From NCBI RefSeq assembly GCF_900116365.1, contig NZ_FPAG01000003.1, positions 62,001 to 126,000 on the forward strand: DNA of 64,000 nucleotides, read 5' to 3'. Under the pieces are notes generated by a model. That model did not search any database, had not been told where the DNA came from, and was given only the letters and a program-made list of their open reading frames with translations. The DNA comes from Zhouia amylolytica (GTDB lineage Bacteria > Bacteroidota > Bacteroidia > Flavobacteriales > Flavobacteriaceae). The position numbers and the translations under genes were made by a program. How positions within the stretch are numbered: the stretch's first letter is position 1; every line of letters starts with the position of its first letter. Below are positions 34,893 to 44,746 of this stretch, in pieces.

Positions 34893-35357
34893 ATGAGAAA
34901 GCTGATTTTTGTTTTTGTTGTCCTGATCGTTTTTGCTTCTTGCGGTGTTAAGACACCATATGATACCTTCAGGGAGGAAAATCAAGACGACGTTGTGTTT
35001 TCCTTAGGGGCATCCAGATTTTTGACACATCTTTTTATGGATAAAGATGATTTGGATGAATATAAGCAGATAGTAGATGGTGTGTCTAAATATAGAGTAA
35101 TGGTGTTCGATAGAAGGGCAAAAGGTCTTAATAAGCGTTTTGATGATTTTGTTTCTAAAAAAGGGTATGAACAACTGTTTTATTTAAAAGATGACGGAAC
35201 CCTGGTTAACTTATACCTGTACAATCGATTTGGCAAAACCAAAGAGGTGATTTTCAGAGTTCATGATGGAGACGATTTGGTGGTCATCAGTGCAGAAGGA
35301 AAAGATATTAAAATAGGGAATATTCAAAAAGAACTCAATAAGGTAGTTCGGAATTAA
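34893..35357 (+). CDS. DUF4252-type lipoprotein
   Basis: This 154-residue protein has a lipoprotein signal peptide with Cys17 (IVFASC) when started at the ATG at 34893. A longer frame from 34854 would add 13 non-signal residues and is less likely. The body matches the DUF4252 pattern of small Bacteroidota lipoproteins (KYRVMVFD, then [16 protein letters not shown]). Function is unknown. It ends in a four-base tail-to-tail overlap with the convergent yihA gene (TTAA shared by both stop codons), so the two transcripts overlap at their ends. Confidence 0.82.
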   Translation: MRKLIFVFVVLIVFASCGVKTPYDTFREENQDDVVFSLGASRFLTHLFMDKDDLDEYKQIVDGVSKYRVMVFDRRAKGLNKRFDDFVSKKGYEQLFYLKDDGTLVNLYLYNRFGKTKEVIFRVHDGDDLVVISAEGKDIKIGNIQKELNKVVRN

Positions 35358-35962
35358 GAGCCTTTAAGTTCGTTGTTTATGTTTTCTATGTAGTTTAAAA
35401 CATCATCTCTTCCTGCACCTGAAGAAGAAGAGGTGATGAAATGATTTGGGGCTTCTTCCCAAGCATCTTCTGTGAGTTTTTGAAGATAATTTTCAGCATT
35501 TCTTTTGATGGCTCCGGGTTTTAATTTATCAGCTTTTGTGAAAATAATGGAGAACGGAATGCCATGTTCTCCAAGCCATTGCATGAACTCTACATCTACC
35601 TTTTGTGGTGAATGTCTAACATCAATTAAAACAAAAGCCGAGACCAGTTGTTTTCTCTTTTCGAAATACTCCACTATGAATTTCTGAAACTTACTTTTGA
35701 CGGATTTCGAAACTTTTGCATAACCATATCCGGGAAGGTCAACCAAAAACCATGAATTGTTAATTTTGAAATGGTTGATGAGTTGAGTTTTTCCTGGTTT
35801 TCCCGATGTTTTTGCCAGGCTCTTTCGTTGTGCTAACATGTTGATTAGTGACGATTTACCTACATTGGAACGGCCAATAAATGCATATTCCGGAATGAGG
35901 TCCTTTGGGCATTTATCAACATTAGTATTGCTAATAACAAACTCAGCCGATTTGATATCCAT
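35354..35962 (-). CDS. yihA: Ribosome biogenesis GTP-binding protein YihA/YsxC (EngB)
   Basis: This 202-residue GTPase has the P-loop GRSNVGKSS (residues 30-38), a [10 protein letters not shown]3 motif and TKADK as G4, the set typical of EngB. It acts in 50S subunit assembly and is usually essential. It lies three bases downstream of the alpha/beta hydrolase gene, so the two are co-transcribed. Confidence 0.95.
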   Translation of the reverse strand: MDIKSAEFVISNTNVDKCPKDLIPEYAFIGRSNVGKSSLINMLAQRKSLAKTSGKPGKTQLINHFKINNSWFLVDLPGYGYAKVSKSVKSKFQKFIVEYFEKRKQLVSAFVLIDVRHSPQKVDVEFMQWLGEHGIPFSIIFTKADKLKPGAIKRNAENYLQKLTEDAWEEAPNHFITSSSSGAGRDDVLNYIENINNELKGS

Positions 35963-35965
35963 TAT

Positions 35966-36745
35966 CTAAAAGTTTCTTTTTTGTAACCAGTGTTCCAGTA
36001 TATCGTTAAAGTCATTTGGATGTTCCATCATTGGAGCATGACCACATTCGTCAATCCAATAGAGGTCGGAATCAGGTAATAACTCATGAAATTCAACGGC
36101 TACATTTGGAGGTGTAACATTGTCCTGCTTTCCCCAAATTATACAAGTTGGTGTATGCATGTGAGGTAAGTCCTTGGCCATGTTGTGTCTTATGGCGCTT
36201 TTGGCAATAGCCAGAGTCTTAATAAGTTTGTTACGATCATTAACGGTTTCGAAAACTTCATCAACGATTTCCTTGGTAGCTACCTTTGGATCGTAAAATA
36301 CATCTTCGCTTTTCTTCTTGATAAACTCATAGTCACCTCTTTTAGGGTAACCATCACCCATTGCGTTTTCATATAATCCTGAGCTGCCGGTAATGACAAG
36401 GGCTTTCACTTTTTGAGGGTAAAGTTTGGTGTGTAGAAGACCAATATGACCTCCTAAGGAGTTTCCAAGTAATATGACCTCATCAAGTTGTTTAAATTCA
36501 ATGAATTGTTCTAAATATTTTGCAAAGCTCTTAACGTTAGTTTTTATAAGAGACATGCTGTAAATGGGTAATTCCGGGATAAGAACCTTGTATCCTCTTT
36601 TTGAAAAATATTCTGTAACGCCATTGAAGTTGCTTAGTCCTCCCATTAAACCATGTAGAATAATCATTGGGGTGCCTTCGCCAACTTCTAAATAACTGAA
36701 TTTTCCTTCTTTCTTAATATCGTGAACCATAGTGGTTATTTGCAT
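35966..36745 (-). CDS. Alpha/beta-fold hydrolase
   Basis: This 259-residue hydrolase has the nucleophile elbow GNSLGG near residue 93, an oxyanion HGLMGG block near the N-terminus and a C-terminal ECGHAPMMEHP that supplies the catalytic His. The Asp is probably in IWGKQDNVTP. Substrate is unknown; the family includes esterases and C-C hydrolases. It has no signal peptide. It is divergent from the dcw cluster, with 264 bases between the two start codons that hold the mraZ operator and promoter. Confidence 0.92.
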   Translation of the reverse strand: MQITTMVHDIKKEGKFSYLEVGEGTPMIILHGLMGGLSNFNGVTEYFSKRGYKVLIPELPIYSMSLIKTNVKSFAKYLEQFIEFKQLDEVILLGNSLGGHIGLLHTKLYPQKVKALVITGSSGLYENAMGDGYPKRGDYEFIKKKSEDVFYDPKVATKEIVDEVFETVNDRNKLIKTLAIAKSAIRHNMAKDLPHMHTPTCIIWGKQDNVTPPNVAVEFHELLPDSDLYWIDECGHAPMMEHPNDFNDILEHWLQKRNF

Positions 36746-36934
36746 TTCCTGAGAAACAAATATAGGGATTTCGATATTATATCAATCAAAAATTAAAAAT
36801 AGCTGTAAAATCAGATTTTAAGAGGAAAAATATTAAAGAAAAATCTTATTAAATAGCATCTTTGTCGACTTTTTAATGTGTTGATAGTCTATGTTTTAGT
36901 GCGTTTTATCTAGTATTGGGCAAAATTTATTAAC

Positions 36935-36964
36935 AAAGTGGTAGAAAGTGGTAAAAAGTGGTAA
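36935..36964 (+). promoter_or_regulatory. MraZ operator: three perfect 10-bp direct repeats AAAGTGGTAR
   Basis: Repeat units are 36935-36944, 36945-36954 and 36955-36964, all AAAGTGGTA followed by G, A and A. MraZ proteins bind arrays of TGGG- or GTGG-containing direct repeats before their own gene. The array lies exactly where the -33 region of the mraZ promoter should be, so binding would repress the cluster. Confidence 0.85.
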
Positions 36965-36973
36965 ATAAATCTT

Positions 36974-36981
36974 TATATTTG
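36974..36981 (+). promoter_or_regulatory. -7 box of the dcw cluster promoter
   Basis: TATATTTG fits the Bacteroidota -7 consensus. The -33 position falls in the third operator repeat and lacks TTTG. A TTG at 36986 lies at the expected transcript start, so mraZ must begin later. Confidence 0.7.
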
Positions 36982-37009
36982 AACATTGAAGGGAAAACTG
37001 TATTCAGTA

Positions 37010-37477
37010 ATGATCAATTTCATCGGAACATATGAGTGTAAGGCAGATGCAAAAGGAAGAGTGATGCTTCCTGTTGCATTAAAGGGACAATTGTCTCCCG
37101 TCTTACAGCAGGGTTTTGTGTTGAAGCGATCCGTTTTTCAGCCTTGTCTTGAGTTGTATCCGATGGAGCAGTGGAATTTACTGATGCAAAAAATGAACAA
37201 ACTTAATCGCTTCGTTAAGAAAAACAATGATTTTATAAGACGTTTTACTGCCGGTGTAAAGATTGTAGAGGTGGATAACACGGGTAGGTTGCTGATCCCG
37301 AAAGACTTGGTTGGATTTGCAGAAATCCAGAAAGAAGTTGTGCTTTCTTCTGCTATCAACATAGTTGAGATTTGGGATAAAAATAAGTATGAACAGGCTA
37401 TTGATGATGCTGCAATTGATTTTGCTGATTTGGCCGAAGAAGTTATGGGAGGAGACAATGAACAAGAGTTATCATAA
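37010..37477 (+). CDS. mraZ: Transcriptional regulator MraZ
   Basis: This 155-residue protein contains two AbrB-like (SpoVT/MraZ) half domains: FIGTYECKADAKGRVMLP at the N-terminus and VDNTGRLLIPKDL in the second half. It binds the repeat array before its own gene and represses the dcw cluster. Starting at the ATG at 37010 gives the family-typical N-terminus; the upstream TTG at 36986 would coincide with the transcript start. Its end overlaps rsmH by 20 bases. Confidence 0.94.
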   Translation: MINFIGTYECKADAKGRVMLPVALKGQLSPVLQQGFVLKRSVFQPCLELYPMEQWNLLMQKMNKLNRFVKKNNDFIRRFTAGVKIVEVDNTGRLLIPKDLVGFAEIQKEVVLSSAINIVEIWDKNKYEQAIDDAAIDFADLAEEVMGGDNEQELS

Positions 37478-38360
37478 TCCGGTTTTATTAAATGAGACCG
37501 TTGACGGTCTGGCTATCAGAGAAGATGGCGTTTATGTGGATGTCACTTTTGGTGGTGGAGGTCATTCCCGTGAGATATTGAAAAGGTTGGGGCCGAATGG
37601 AAAGCTGTATGCTTTTGATCAGGATGAGGATGCTTTAGCAAATGCCATTGATGATGATAGATTTGTATTGATTAATGAGAATTTTAGATATATAAAAAGG
37701 TTCTTAAGGTTTTATGGAGTTAAACAGGTAGACGGGATTCTTGGAGATTTTGGGGTTTCATCACATCAGTTCGATGAAGCCGAAAGAGGTTTTTCTACTC
37801 GCTTTGATGCTGATTTGGATATGAGGATGAGTAAAAAGAATGCCTTGTCAGCATATGATGTGGTTAATGAATATGAGCAAAAAGAACTAAGGATGGTTTT
37901 GAGTTTATATGGAGAATTAAGGAATGCTCCTAAGATAGCCAGGTTGATTGCAGAGGCAAGAGAAAAATCACCTATCGAAACAACAAGTCAGTTAAAAGAG
38001 GTTTTAAAAAGTTTGTTGCCTAAGCATAAAGAGCAAAAGATATTGGCTCAGATTTATCAGGCGATACGAATTGAGGTTAATCAGGAGGTTGAGGTGTTGA
38101 AGGAATTTTTGTTGCAAACACCAGAATTACTACCTGAGGGCGGAAGGCTTAGTTTGATCAGTTATCATTCGTTAGAAGATAGGTTGGTGAAACGATTTAT
38201 AAGAAGTGGGATGTTTGAAGGAGAGCCGGAAAAGGATATGTATGGTAATATAGATGTGCCATTTAAAAAGGTTGGAAAGCTGATTGTTCCATCAGCCGAT
38301 GAGATTAAAGAAAATAACAGGGCAAGAAGTGCAAAATTGAGAATTGCTGAACGCATATGA
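37458..38360 (+). CDS. rsmH: 16S rRNA (cytosine1402-N4)-methyltransferase RsmH
   Basis: This 300-residue SAM-dependent methyltransferase starts MNKSYHNPVLLNETVDG and has the SAM loop DVTFGGGGHSREIL, the DQDEDA block and LISYHSLEDRLVKRF near the C-terminus. It methylates C1402 in the ribosomal P site. A longer open frame to 37365 exists inside mraZ, but the ATG at 37458 gives the conserved N-terminus. The gene overlaps mraZ by 20 bases and the next gene by four (ATGA). Confidence 0.96.
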   Translation: MNKSYHNPVLLNETVDGLAIREDGVYVDVTFGGGGHSREILKRLGPNGKLYAFDQDEDALANAIDDDRFVLINENFRYIKRFLRFYGVKQVDGILGDFGVSSHQFDEAERGFSTRFDADLDMRMSKKNALSAYDVVNEYEQKELRMVLSLYGELRNAPKIARLIAEAREKSPIETTSQLKEVLKSLLPKHKEQKILAQIYQAIRIEVNQEVEVLKEFLLQTPELLPEGGRLSLISYHSLEDRLVKRFIRSGMFEGEPEKDMYGNIDVPFKKVGKLIVPSADEIKENNRARSAKLRIAERI

Positions 38361-38671
38361 AGAAAAAAATTCAGGAAATATTAAAAGGTGAATTTTTAGT
38401 GAGCGATGATGCCGCTAAGAACTGGAAGTTTATTCTTTTTGCTTCTATTCTTGCTGTGGTCATGATAACAAGTTCACACAATGCCGACAAGAAGGTTTTT
38501 GCTTTAAACGAATTAAGTAAAGAGGTTCTTGAACTTCGAAGCGAGTTTGTTGACGTAAGAGAAAAAGTTCAGCAAATGCGTTTAGAGAGTAATGTGACGC
38601 AACAATTAAGTGAGAAAGGTTTATATCCATCAACTATCGCCCCTAAAAAAATAAAAGTAGTTAGTCAATAA
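38357..38671 (+). CDS. ftsL: FtsL-like cell division protein
   Basis: This 104-residue bitopic protein has a short cytoplasmic part, one transmembrane helix at about residues 24-41 (WKFILFASILAVVMITS) and a periplasmic coiled coil (ELSKEVLELRSEFVDVREKV). Position between rsmH and ftsI and this topology identify it as the FtsL equivalent, a link between FtsQ and the FtsWI synthase. Sequence similarity to proteobacterial FtsL is low, so the call relies on context. Confidence 0.88.
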   Translation: MKKKIQEILKGEFLVSDDAAKNWKFILFASILAVVMITSSHNADKKVFALNELSKEVLELRSEFVDVREKVQQMRLESNVTQQLSEKGLYPSTIAPKKIKVVSQ

Positions 38672-38672
38672 T

Positions 38673-40670
38673 ATGCCAACAACAGAGAAGCACATATTAA
38701 ATAGGTTATATGTTATAGCAGGGCTCATTTTTGTCTTTGCTGTTGCGGTTGTTGTAAAGTTGGTTTCGATTCAAACTGTCGATGGGGATAAGTATCGTGA
38801 ACTAGCCAGTGAACGAACGGTAAAGAATTTTACCATTGAGCCTAATCGAGGGAATTTGTATTCTGATGACGGTAGTTTGTTGGCGACCTCGGTAGCTAAA
38901 TATGATATAAGGTTTGATGCGCTGGCTCCAAATTCTGAAAATTTCGAGAAACACATTAAGCCGTTGTCCGATTCTATGTCTGTTATGTTTGGTAAAAGTT
39001 CGAGTTATTACCAGAATTTATTCAGAAAAGCGAGGGCTACCAAGAACAGGTACATGTTATTATCAAGAAACCTTGGGTATACAGATTACATAAGAGTAAA
39101 AAGTTTTCCATTATTTAATCTGGGGCCTTATAAGGGAGGTATTATAGTTGAGCAAGAAACAAAAAGAGAATATCCGTTAGGTAAAATAGCTAAACGAAGT
39201 ATTGGTTATGACCGTTTGTCTAATCCAGTTGGGCTTGAGGGTGCTTTCAATCAATACCTCGAAGGTAAAGAAGGGCACCGTCTTAAGCAAAAGATAGCCA
39301 AAGGGCAGTGGAAACCAATTACTGATTATAATGAAGTGGAACCGCAGGATGGTTATGATGTGGTTTCTACCATTGATGTGAATATACAAGATATAGCCCA
39401 TCACGCTTTATTGGCGCAATTGGAAAAATATAAGGCCGATCACGGGTGTGTGGTGGTGATGGATGTTGAAAGTGGTGAGGTGAAGGCTATTTCAAATTTA
39501 GGCCGTACCGAAAATGGAAAGTATTATGAAAAGCTAAATTATGCTGTCGGAGAATCACATGAGCCAGGTTCAACATTCAAATTGATGTCAGTAATTGCTG
39601 CTTTGGAAGATAAAGTGGTAGATACAAATTATGTCGTGGATACGGAAAAAGGAATACTAACCTTTTACAATCGATATAAAGTAAGAGATTCGAAATGGGG
39701 AGGGTACGGAAAGATTAGTCTTTCAGAGGCCTTTGAGCGTTCTTCTAACACGGGAATTGTTAAGGTTATTGATAAGTTTTATGGGGATGATCCTAAGCGT
39801 TTTGTAAATCGTCTTTATAATATGAGGCTTAATGAGCCTTTAGGTTTGGCAATTAAGGGGGAAGGAGAACCGTTTATTCCGCATCCAAATGATAAGGAAC
39901 GATGGAGTGGTATAGCCTTACCATGGATGGCTTATGGTTATGGGGTTCAAATGACACCTTTGCAAATTTTAACTTTTTATAATGCAATCGCTAACAATGG
40001 AGTGATGGTAAAGCCGCGTTTGATCAAGGAAGTTAAGGAGTGGAATCGCACGGTGATGAAGTTTGATAAAGAGGTGATCAATTCTTCTATATGTTCTCAG
40101 GAAACTATCGACAAGGTGAAGGCTTTATTGAAAAACGTGGTCGAGAAGGATCATGGAACAGGTCATAAGTTATACTCACCAAACTTTTCTATGGCGGGAA
40201 AAACGGGTACGGCTCAAAAGAATTATGCAGCAAAGGATCGTCAGAAACTGCAGTACATTTCAAGTTTTGCTGGTTTCTTCCCGGCTGATAGCCCAAAATA
40301 CTCTTGTATTGTAGTAATTCATGAGCCTGATAAAAGTGTTGGTATATACGGAGCGGATGTATCCGGGCCTGTGTTTAAAAGAGTAGCTCAGAAGATTTAT
40401 ACGGATTCGCCAGTAATTGATACGGTAAAGGATTTAGAGAAACCCAATCCTTCGGTGGAGGAAAAGTACCGTGCTTATTATTCGAAAGTACAGAATCATA
40501 GCAATATTATTCCTGATGTTGAGGGCATGAGCGGTATGGATGCGGTTTCAATACTTGAAAACCTAGGAGTTAAAGTGAAGGTGGTAGGGAACGGTAAAGT
40601 AAGAAAACAATCCGTTAAGAGCGGATCGAAAATAAATAAAGGACAAACTATAGTATTGCAACTTTCATGA
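38673..40670 (+). CDS. ftsI: Division-specific transpeptidase FtsI (PBP3-like) with PASTA domain
   Basis: This 665-residue penicillin-binding protein has an N-terminal membrane anchor, a PBP dimerisation domain, and a transpeptidase domain with catalytic Ser300 (GSTFK), an SSN motif (ERSSNTG) and Lys510 in KTGTAQ. A single C-terminal PASTA domain (about 610-665, IPDVEGMSGMDAV) is present, unlike E. coli FtsI. It cross-links septal peptidoglycan together with FtsW. It starts one base after ftsL and overlaps murE by four bases. Confidence 0.95.
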   Translation: MPTTEKHILNRLYVIAGLIFVFAVAVVVKLVSIQTVDGDKYRELASERTVKNFTIEPNRGNLYSDDGSLLATSVAKYDIRFDALAPNSENFEKHIKPLSDSMSVMFGKSSSYYQNLFRKARATKNRYMLLSRNLGYTDYIRVKSFPLFNLGPYKGGIIVEQETKREYPLGKIAKRSIGYDRLSNPVGLEGAFNQYLEGKEGHRLKQKIAKGQWKPITDYNEVEPQDGYDVVSTIDVNIQDIAHHALLAQLEKYKADHGCVVVMDVESGEVKAISNLGRTENGKYYEKLNYAVGESHEPGSTFKLMSVIAALEDKVVDTNYVVDTEKGILTFYNRYKVRDSKWGGYGKISLSEAFERSSNTGIVKVIDKFYGDDPKRFVNRLYNMRLNEPLGLAIKGEGEPFIPHPNDKERWSGIALPWMAYGYGVQMTPLQILTFYNAIANNGVMVKPRLIKEVKEWNRTVMKFDKEVINSSICSQETIDKVKALLKNVVEKDHGTGHKLYSPNFSMAGKTGTAQKNYAAKDRQKLQYISSFAGFFPADSPKYSCIVVIHEPDKSVGIYGADVSGPVFKRVAQKIYTDSPVIDTVKDLEKPNPSVEEKYRAYYSKVQNHSNIIPDVEGMSGMDAVSILENLGVKVKVVGNGKVRKQSVKSGSKINKGQTIVLQLS

Positions 40671-42130
40671 TGCAGTTAAAAGACATATTGTATAAAGTAA
40701 ACTTGAATGCGGTTACTGGTAATACTACTGTAGCCATTAATCAGGTGCATTTTGATTCCCGAAAGGTGTCTCTTAACGATGTGTTTGTGGCCGTAAAAGG
40801 AACTGTCGTTGATGGGCATGATTATATAGAACAGGCTACCAATAATGGGGCTATTGCTATAGTGTGTGAAAAACTGCCAAAAAGCATAGTTAACGGAGTC
40901 ACCTATATTGAGGTAGATGATGCACAAAGTGCACTGGCGTTAATTGCTGCTAATTTTTATGGTAATCCTTCACACGATTTAAAATTAGTTGGAATTACCG
41001 GCACCAATGGTAAGACAACGATATCAACCTTGTTATATCAGTTGTTTAAGAAAGCCGGTTATAAGGTGGGCTTGCTTTCTACGGTTAAGATTTTAGTCGA
41101 TAATAAGGAGTTTAAAGCGACGCATACTACACCAGATTCATTGACCATCAATAGCTATTTAAAAATGATGGCTGATGCCGGAGTTGAGTTTTGTTTTATG
41201 GAAGTTAGTTCCCATGGGATTCATCAGAAAAGAACAGAGGGGCTTGAGTTTGCCGGTGGTGTGTTTACCAACTTGTCACATGATCATTTGGATTATCACA
41301 GTTCATTTGCGGAATACAGGGATGTTAAAAAGACATTTTTTGATCAGTTGTCTAAATCAGCATTCGCTATAACGAATGTAGATGATAAGAACGGACTGGT
41401 AATGTTGCAAAATACAAAGGCTGAAAAGTTCACCTATGCCCTTAAAAATTATGCGGATTATAAAGCTCAGATTTTAGAGAATCAGTTCGATGGATTGTTG
41501 TTGAAAATTGAGGGTAATGAAGTGTGGACAAAATTAATAGGAAACTTTAATGCCTATAATCTATTGGCGATTTACGCAACGGCCAGGCAATTAGGTCTTG
41601 AGCAAATAGATGTTTTGCGTTACCTGAGCGAGCTGGAAAGTGTTAGCGGAAGGTTCCAATATGTTGTATCTCCTTCAAAAATAACAGCTATTGTTGATTA
41701 TGCTCATACCCCGGATGCCTTGAAAAATGTATTGGAAACCATCAATAGTATACGAACCAAGAATGAAGAATTAATTACGGTTGTTGGTTGTGGCGGTGAT
41801 AGAGATAAAACCAAGCGTCCGGTGATGGCGAATATTGCGTCAACCCTCAGTAGTAAGGTGATTTTTACTTCAGATAATCCTCGTACGGAAGATCCTGTAC
41901 TTATTATTGAGGATATGGAAAAGGGAGTTTCTCCAGAGAATTATAAAAAGACAATGTCAATTACAGATAGGAAACAAGCTATAAAAACAGCATGTCAACT
42001 GGCCAATTCGAAAGATATTATTCTAATAGCAGGAAAAGGGCATGAAACCTATCAAGAGGTAAACGGAAAGCGAACGGATTTCGACGATTTTAAAATTGTA
42101 AAAGAACTATTAAACCAATTAAATAAATAA
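40667..42130 (+). CDS. murE: UDP-MurNAc-L-Ala-D-Glu:meso-diaminopimelate ligase
   Basis: This 487-residue Mur ligase has the ATP loop GITGTNGKTT, the HDHLDYH motif and DNPRTEDP at residues 403-410. DNPR is the known signature of enzymes that add meso-diaminopimelate rather than lysine, so the cell wall is of the DAP type. The start overlaps the ftsI stop in ATGATG, where either ATG may be used. Confidence 0.96.
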   Translation: MMQLKDILYKVNLNAVTGNTTVAINQVHFDSRKVSLNDVFVAVKGTVVDGHDYIEQATNNGAIAIVCEKLPKSIVNGVTYIEVDDAQSALALIAANFYGNPSHDLKLVGITGTNGKTTISTLLYQLFKKAGYKVGLLSTVKILVDNKEFKATHTTPDSLTINSYLKMMADAGVEFCFMEVSSHGIHQKRTEGLEFAGGVFTNLSHDHLDYHSSFAEYRDVKKTFFDQLSKSAFAITNVDDKNGLVMLQNTKAEKFTYALKNYADYKAQILENQFDGLLLKIEGNEVWTKLIGNFNAYNLLAIYATARQLGLEQIDVLRYLSELESVSGRFQYVVSPSKITAIVDYAHTPDALKNVLETINSIRTKNEELITVVGCGGDRDKTKRPVMANIASTLSSKVIFTSDNPRTEDPVLIIEDMEKGVSPENYKKTMSITDRKQAIKTACQLANSKDIILIAGKGHETYQEVNGKRTDFDDFKIVKELLNQLNK

Positions 42131-42135
42131 CATAA

Positions 42136-43374
42136 ATGCTTTATTACCTGTTTCAATTCTTAGAAGATAATTACCAGATACCTGGGGCTGGACTATTTCA
42201 GTTTATAACCTTCAGGGCAGCCATGGCGGTTATCTTGTCATTATTGATATCAACAATATATGGTAAGCGCATTATCAACTATTTAAGAAGAAAGCAAGTT
42301 GGGGAAACCGTTAGAGAGCTTGGTTTAGAAGGTCAGACAGAGAAGGCTGGGACACCAACAATGGGTGGTGTTATCATTATTTTGGCAACCTTAATACCGG
42401 TGTTATTATTCGCAGCTTTAGATAATATATATATCATTTTACTCATTGTTGCCACAGTTTGGATGGGTGCAATTGGTTTTGTGGATGATTACATTAAAAT
42501 CTTTAAAAAAGATAAGGAAGGGTTAAAAGGCCGGTTTAAGATTCTGGGTCAGATAGGCTTGGGTATTATAGTAGGGGTTACCCTGTATTTTCATCCCGAT
42601 GTAACCATTAAGGAGAAGTTAAAAGATATGCAGCCAACGCGACCTGAGTTTGTGGTTCAGGAAGACCAGCAGCATTTCTTCAAAGAGGAAGAGAAGTCTA
42701 CAAAAACTACGATTCCTATGTTTAAGAATAATGAGTTTGACTATTCTGAATTGATTGCCTGGGCAGGAGATAATTATAAGAGTTATGCATGGATCATTTT
42801 TATTCCGTTGGTGATCTTAATTGTAACTGCAGTGTCAAACGGGGCAAACCTTACCGATGGAATTGATGGTTTGGCAGCGGGTTCATCGGCAATAATAGTA
42901 CTCACCTTAGGGATATTTGCCTGGGTTTCTGGTAATATAATATTCTCAGATTATCTGAATATTATGTACATCCCCAGGGCAGGAGAAATTACGGTCTTTA
43001 TAGCTGCCTTTGTTGGTGGGCTTGTAGGATTCTTGTGGTATAATGCCTATCCAGCTCAAGTTTTTATGGGTGACACAGGTAGTTTAACCATTGGAGGAAT
43101 CATTGCTGTTATAGCCATTGCCATTAGAAAAGAGTTATTGATACCGATTTTATGTGGGATTTTTTTAGCGGAAAATCTTTCGGTGGTCTTGCAGGTTAGT
43201 TATTTCAAGTTTACCAAAAAGAAATATGGAGAGGGAAGAAGGATTTTTCTAATGTCTCCTTTGCATCATCATTATCAAAAGAAGGGGTATCATGAGAGTA
43301 AGATAGTGACCAGATTTTGGATTGTTGGAATTGTATTGGCGATCGTTACCATTGTAACGTTAAAGGTGAGATAG
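42136..43374 (+). CDS. mraY: Phospho-N-acetylmuramoyl-pentapeptide transferase MraY
   Basis: This 412-residue integral membrane enzyme has about ten hydrophobic helices and the MraY motifs: GTPTMGG, a GFVDDYIKI cytoplasmic loop with catalytic Asp residues, [12 protein letters not shown], and MSPLHHHYQ at the C-terminal loop. It moves phospho-MurNAc-pentapeptide to undecaprenyl phosphate (lipid I). Between helices four and five there is a hydrophilic insertion of about 55 residues (around 160-215) that E. coli MraY (360 residues) does not have. Confidence 0.95.
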   Translation: MLYYLFQFLEDNYQIPGAGLFQFITFRAAMAVILSLLISTIYGKRIINYLRRKQVGETVRELGLEGQTEKAGTPTMGGVIIILATLIPVLLFAALDNIYIILLIVATVWMGAIGFVDDYIKIFKKDKEGLKGRFKILGQIGLGIIVGVTLYFHPDVTIKEKLKDMQPTRPEFVVQEDQQHFFKEEEKSTKTTIPMFKNNEFDYSELIAWAGDNYKSYAWIIFIPLVILIVTAVSNGANLTDGIDGLAAGSSAIIVLTLGIFAWVSGNIIFSDYLNIMYIPRAGEITVFIAAFVGGLVGFLWYNAYPAQVFMGDTGSLTIGGIIAVIAIAIRKELLIPILCGIFLAENLSVVLQVSYFKFTKKKYGEGRRIFLMSPLHHHYQKKGYHESKIVTRFWIVGIVLAIVTIVTLKVR

Positions 43375-43375
43375 T

Positions 43376-44710
43376 ATGAAGCGATTGGTTGTTTTAGGAG
43401 GAGGTGAAAGTGGTGTTGGAACAGCCATCCTGGGTGTAAAAGAAAATTATGAAGTTTTTGTTTCTGATAGCGGAAACATCAAAGAGAAATATAAAAACGT
43501 TCTTAGAAATCTTGAGATAGACTGGGAAGAAGGTCAGCATACAGAAAGTAAGATTTTAAATGCTGATTTGGTAATGAAGAGTCCGGGTATTCCTGATCAT
43601 GTCCCACTGGTTAAGAAGTTGAAACAAAAAGGGATTTCTGTAATCTCAGAAATTGAATTTGCATCAGCATACACCAGGGGAGTGGTGGTTGCTATTACAG
43701 GTAGCAACGGTAAGACAACAACCACCGAACTCACGTATCACGTGCTTCATAATGGTGGGTTAGATGTAATAAAAGCCGGGAATATAGGTGATAGCTTTGC
43801 TCAGATCGTGGCAGAAAATGATCATAAACATTACGTGTTGGAAGTGAGTAGTTTTCAGCTCGATGGAATTAGCGATTTTAAGCCACACATTGCTGTAATT
43901 ACCAATATTACTCCAGACCATTTAGATCGATATGATTATCAGTTCGAAAATTACATTGCCTCAAAATTTAGAATAGCAATGAATCAGACGGAAGATGATT
44001 ATCTGATTTACGATGCAGACGATGAGGTAATCATAGGGTGGTTAGAGAAACATCCGGTAAAATCAAGATTGTTGCCATTTTCACTTGAGAAAGAATTCGA
44101 AAATGGCGCTTATATAAAGAATAACGAATTAGTAGTAACAATAGATAATAACCTATTTAGTATGTCAACAGATACTTTAGCCCTAGAAGGTAAACATAAT
44201 GTAAAGAATACCATGGCAGCATCAGCTGTAGCACAATTGTTAAAAATAAGAAAGACGACCATAAGAGAGAGTATGCAAAACTTTCAGGGGGTTGAACATC
44301 GATTGGAAAAGGTTTTAAAAATAGGAAACGTTCAGTATATCAATGATTCCAAGGCTACTAATGTGAACTCTACATTTTATGCATTAGATAGTGTAAAGTC
44401 ACCGGTGGTTTGGATTGTTGGAGGACAGGATAAAGGAAATGATTATACCCCATTAATGCCTTTGGTTCGTGAAAAAGTAAAGGCCATTGTGTGTTTAGGG
44501 GTTGATAATACTAAAATCAAGGATTTCTTTGGGAATGTTGTAGAGGTTATGGTGGAAACCACTGCTATGGAAGAAGCTGTAAAGATTGCAAATAAGATAT
44601 CGGAGCAGGGCGATGCTGTTCTATTGTCTCCTGCTTGTGCGAGTTTTGACTTATTTGAAAGCTACGAAGACAGAGGAAGACAATTTAAAGAAGCCGTAAG
44701 AAAACTATAG
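43376..44710 (+). CDS. murD: UDP-MurNAc-L-alanine:D-glutamate ligase
   Basis: This 444-residue Mur ligase has the ATP-binding GSNGKTTTTEL, the NITPDHLDRY motif, and a C-terminal LLSPACASFDLFESYEDRG that is diagnostic of MurD. It adds D-glutamate in the cytoplasm. It begins one base after the mraY stop. Confidence 0.96.
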   Translation: MKRLVVLGGGESGVGTAILGVKENYEVFVSDSGNIKEKYKNVLRNLEIDWEEGQHTESKILNADLVMKSPGIPDHVPLVKKLKQKGISVISEIEFASAYTRGVVVAITGSNGKTTTTELTYHVLHNGGLDVIKAGNIGDSFAQIVAENDHKHYVLEVSSFQLDGISDFKPHIAVITNITPDHLDRYDYQFENYIASKFRIAMNQTEDDYLIYDADDEVIIGWLEKHPVKSRLLPFSLEKEFENGAYIKNNELVVTIDNNLFSMSTDTLALEGKHNVKNTMAASAVAQLLKIRKTTIRESMQNFQGVEHRLEKVLKIGNVQYINDSKATNVNSTFYALDSVKSPVVWIVGGQDKGNDYTPLMPLVREKVKAIVCLGVDNTKIKDFFGNVVEVMVETTAMEEAVKIANKISEQGDAVLLSPACASFDLFESYEDRGRQFKEAVRKL

Positions 44711-44746
44711 AAGAGATTTATACGTACAAAATAAGGAAGTGTATTT

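Noticed and set aside
36986-37009. TTG start extending mraZ by eight residues
   Set aside because: It is five bases after the -7 box, where transcription should start; the family N-terminus begins at 37010.
37365-37457. Upstream extension of rsmH inside mraZ
   Set aside because: It is the shadow of mraZ in another frame; the conserved RsmH N-terminus begins at 37458.
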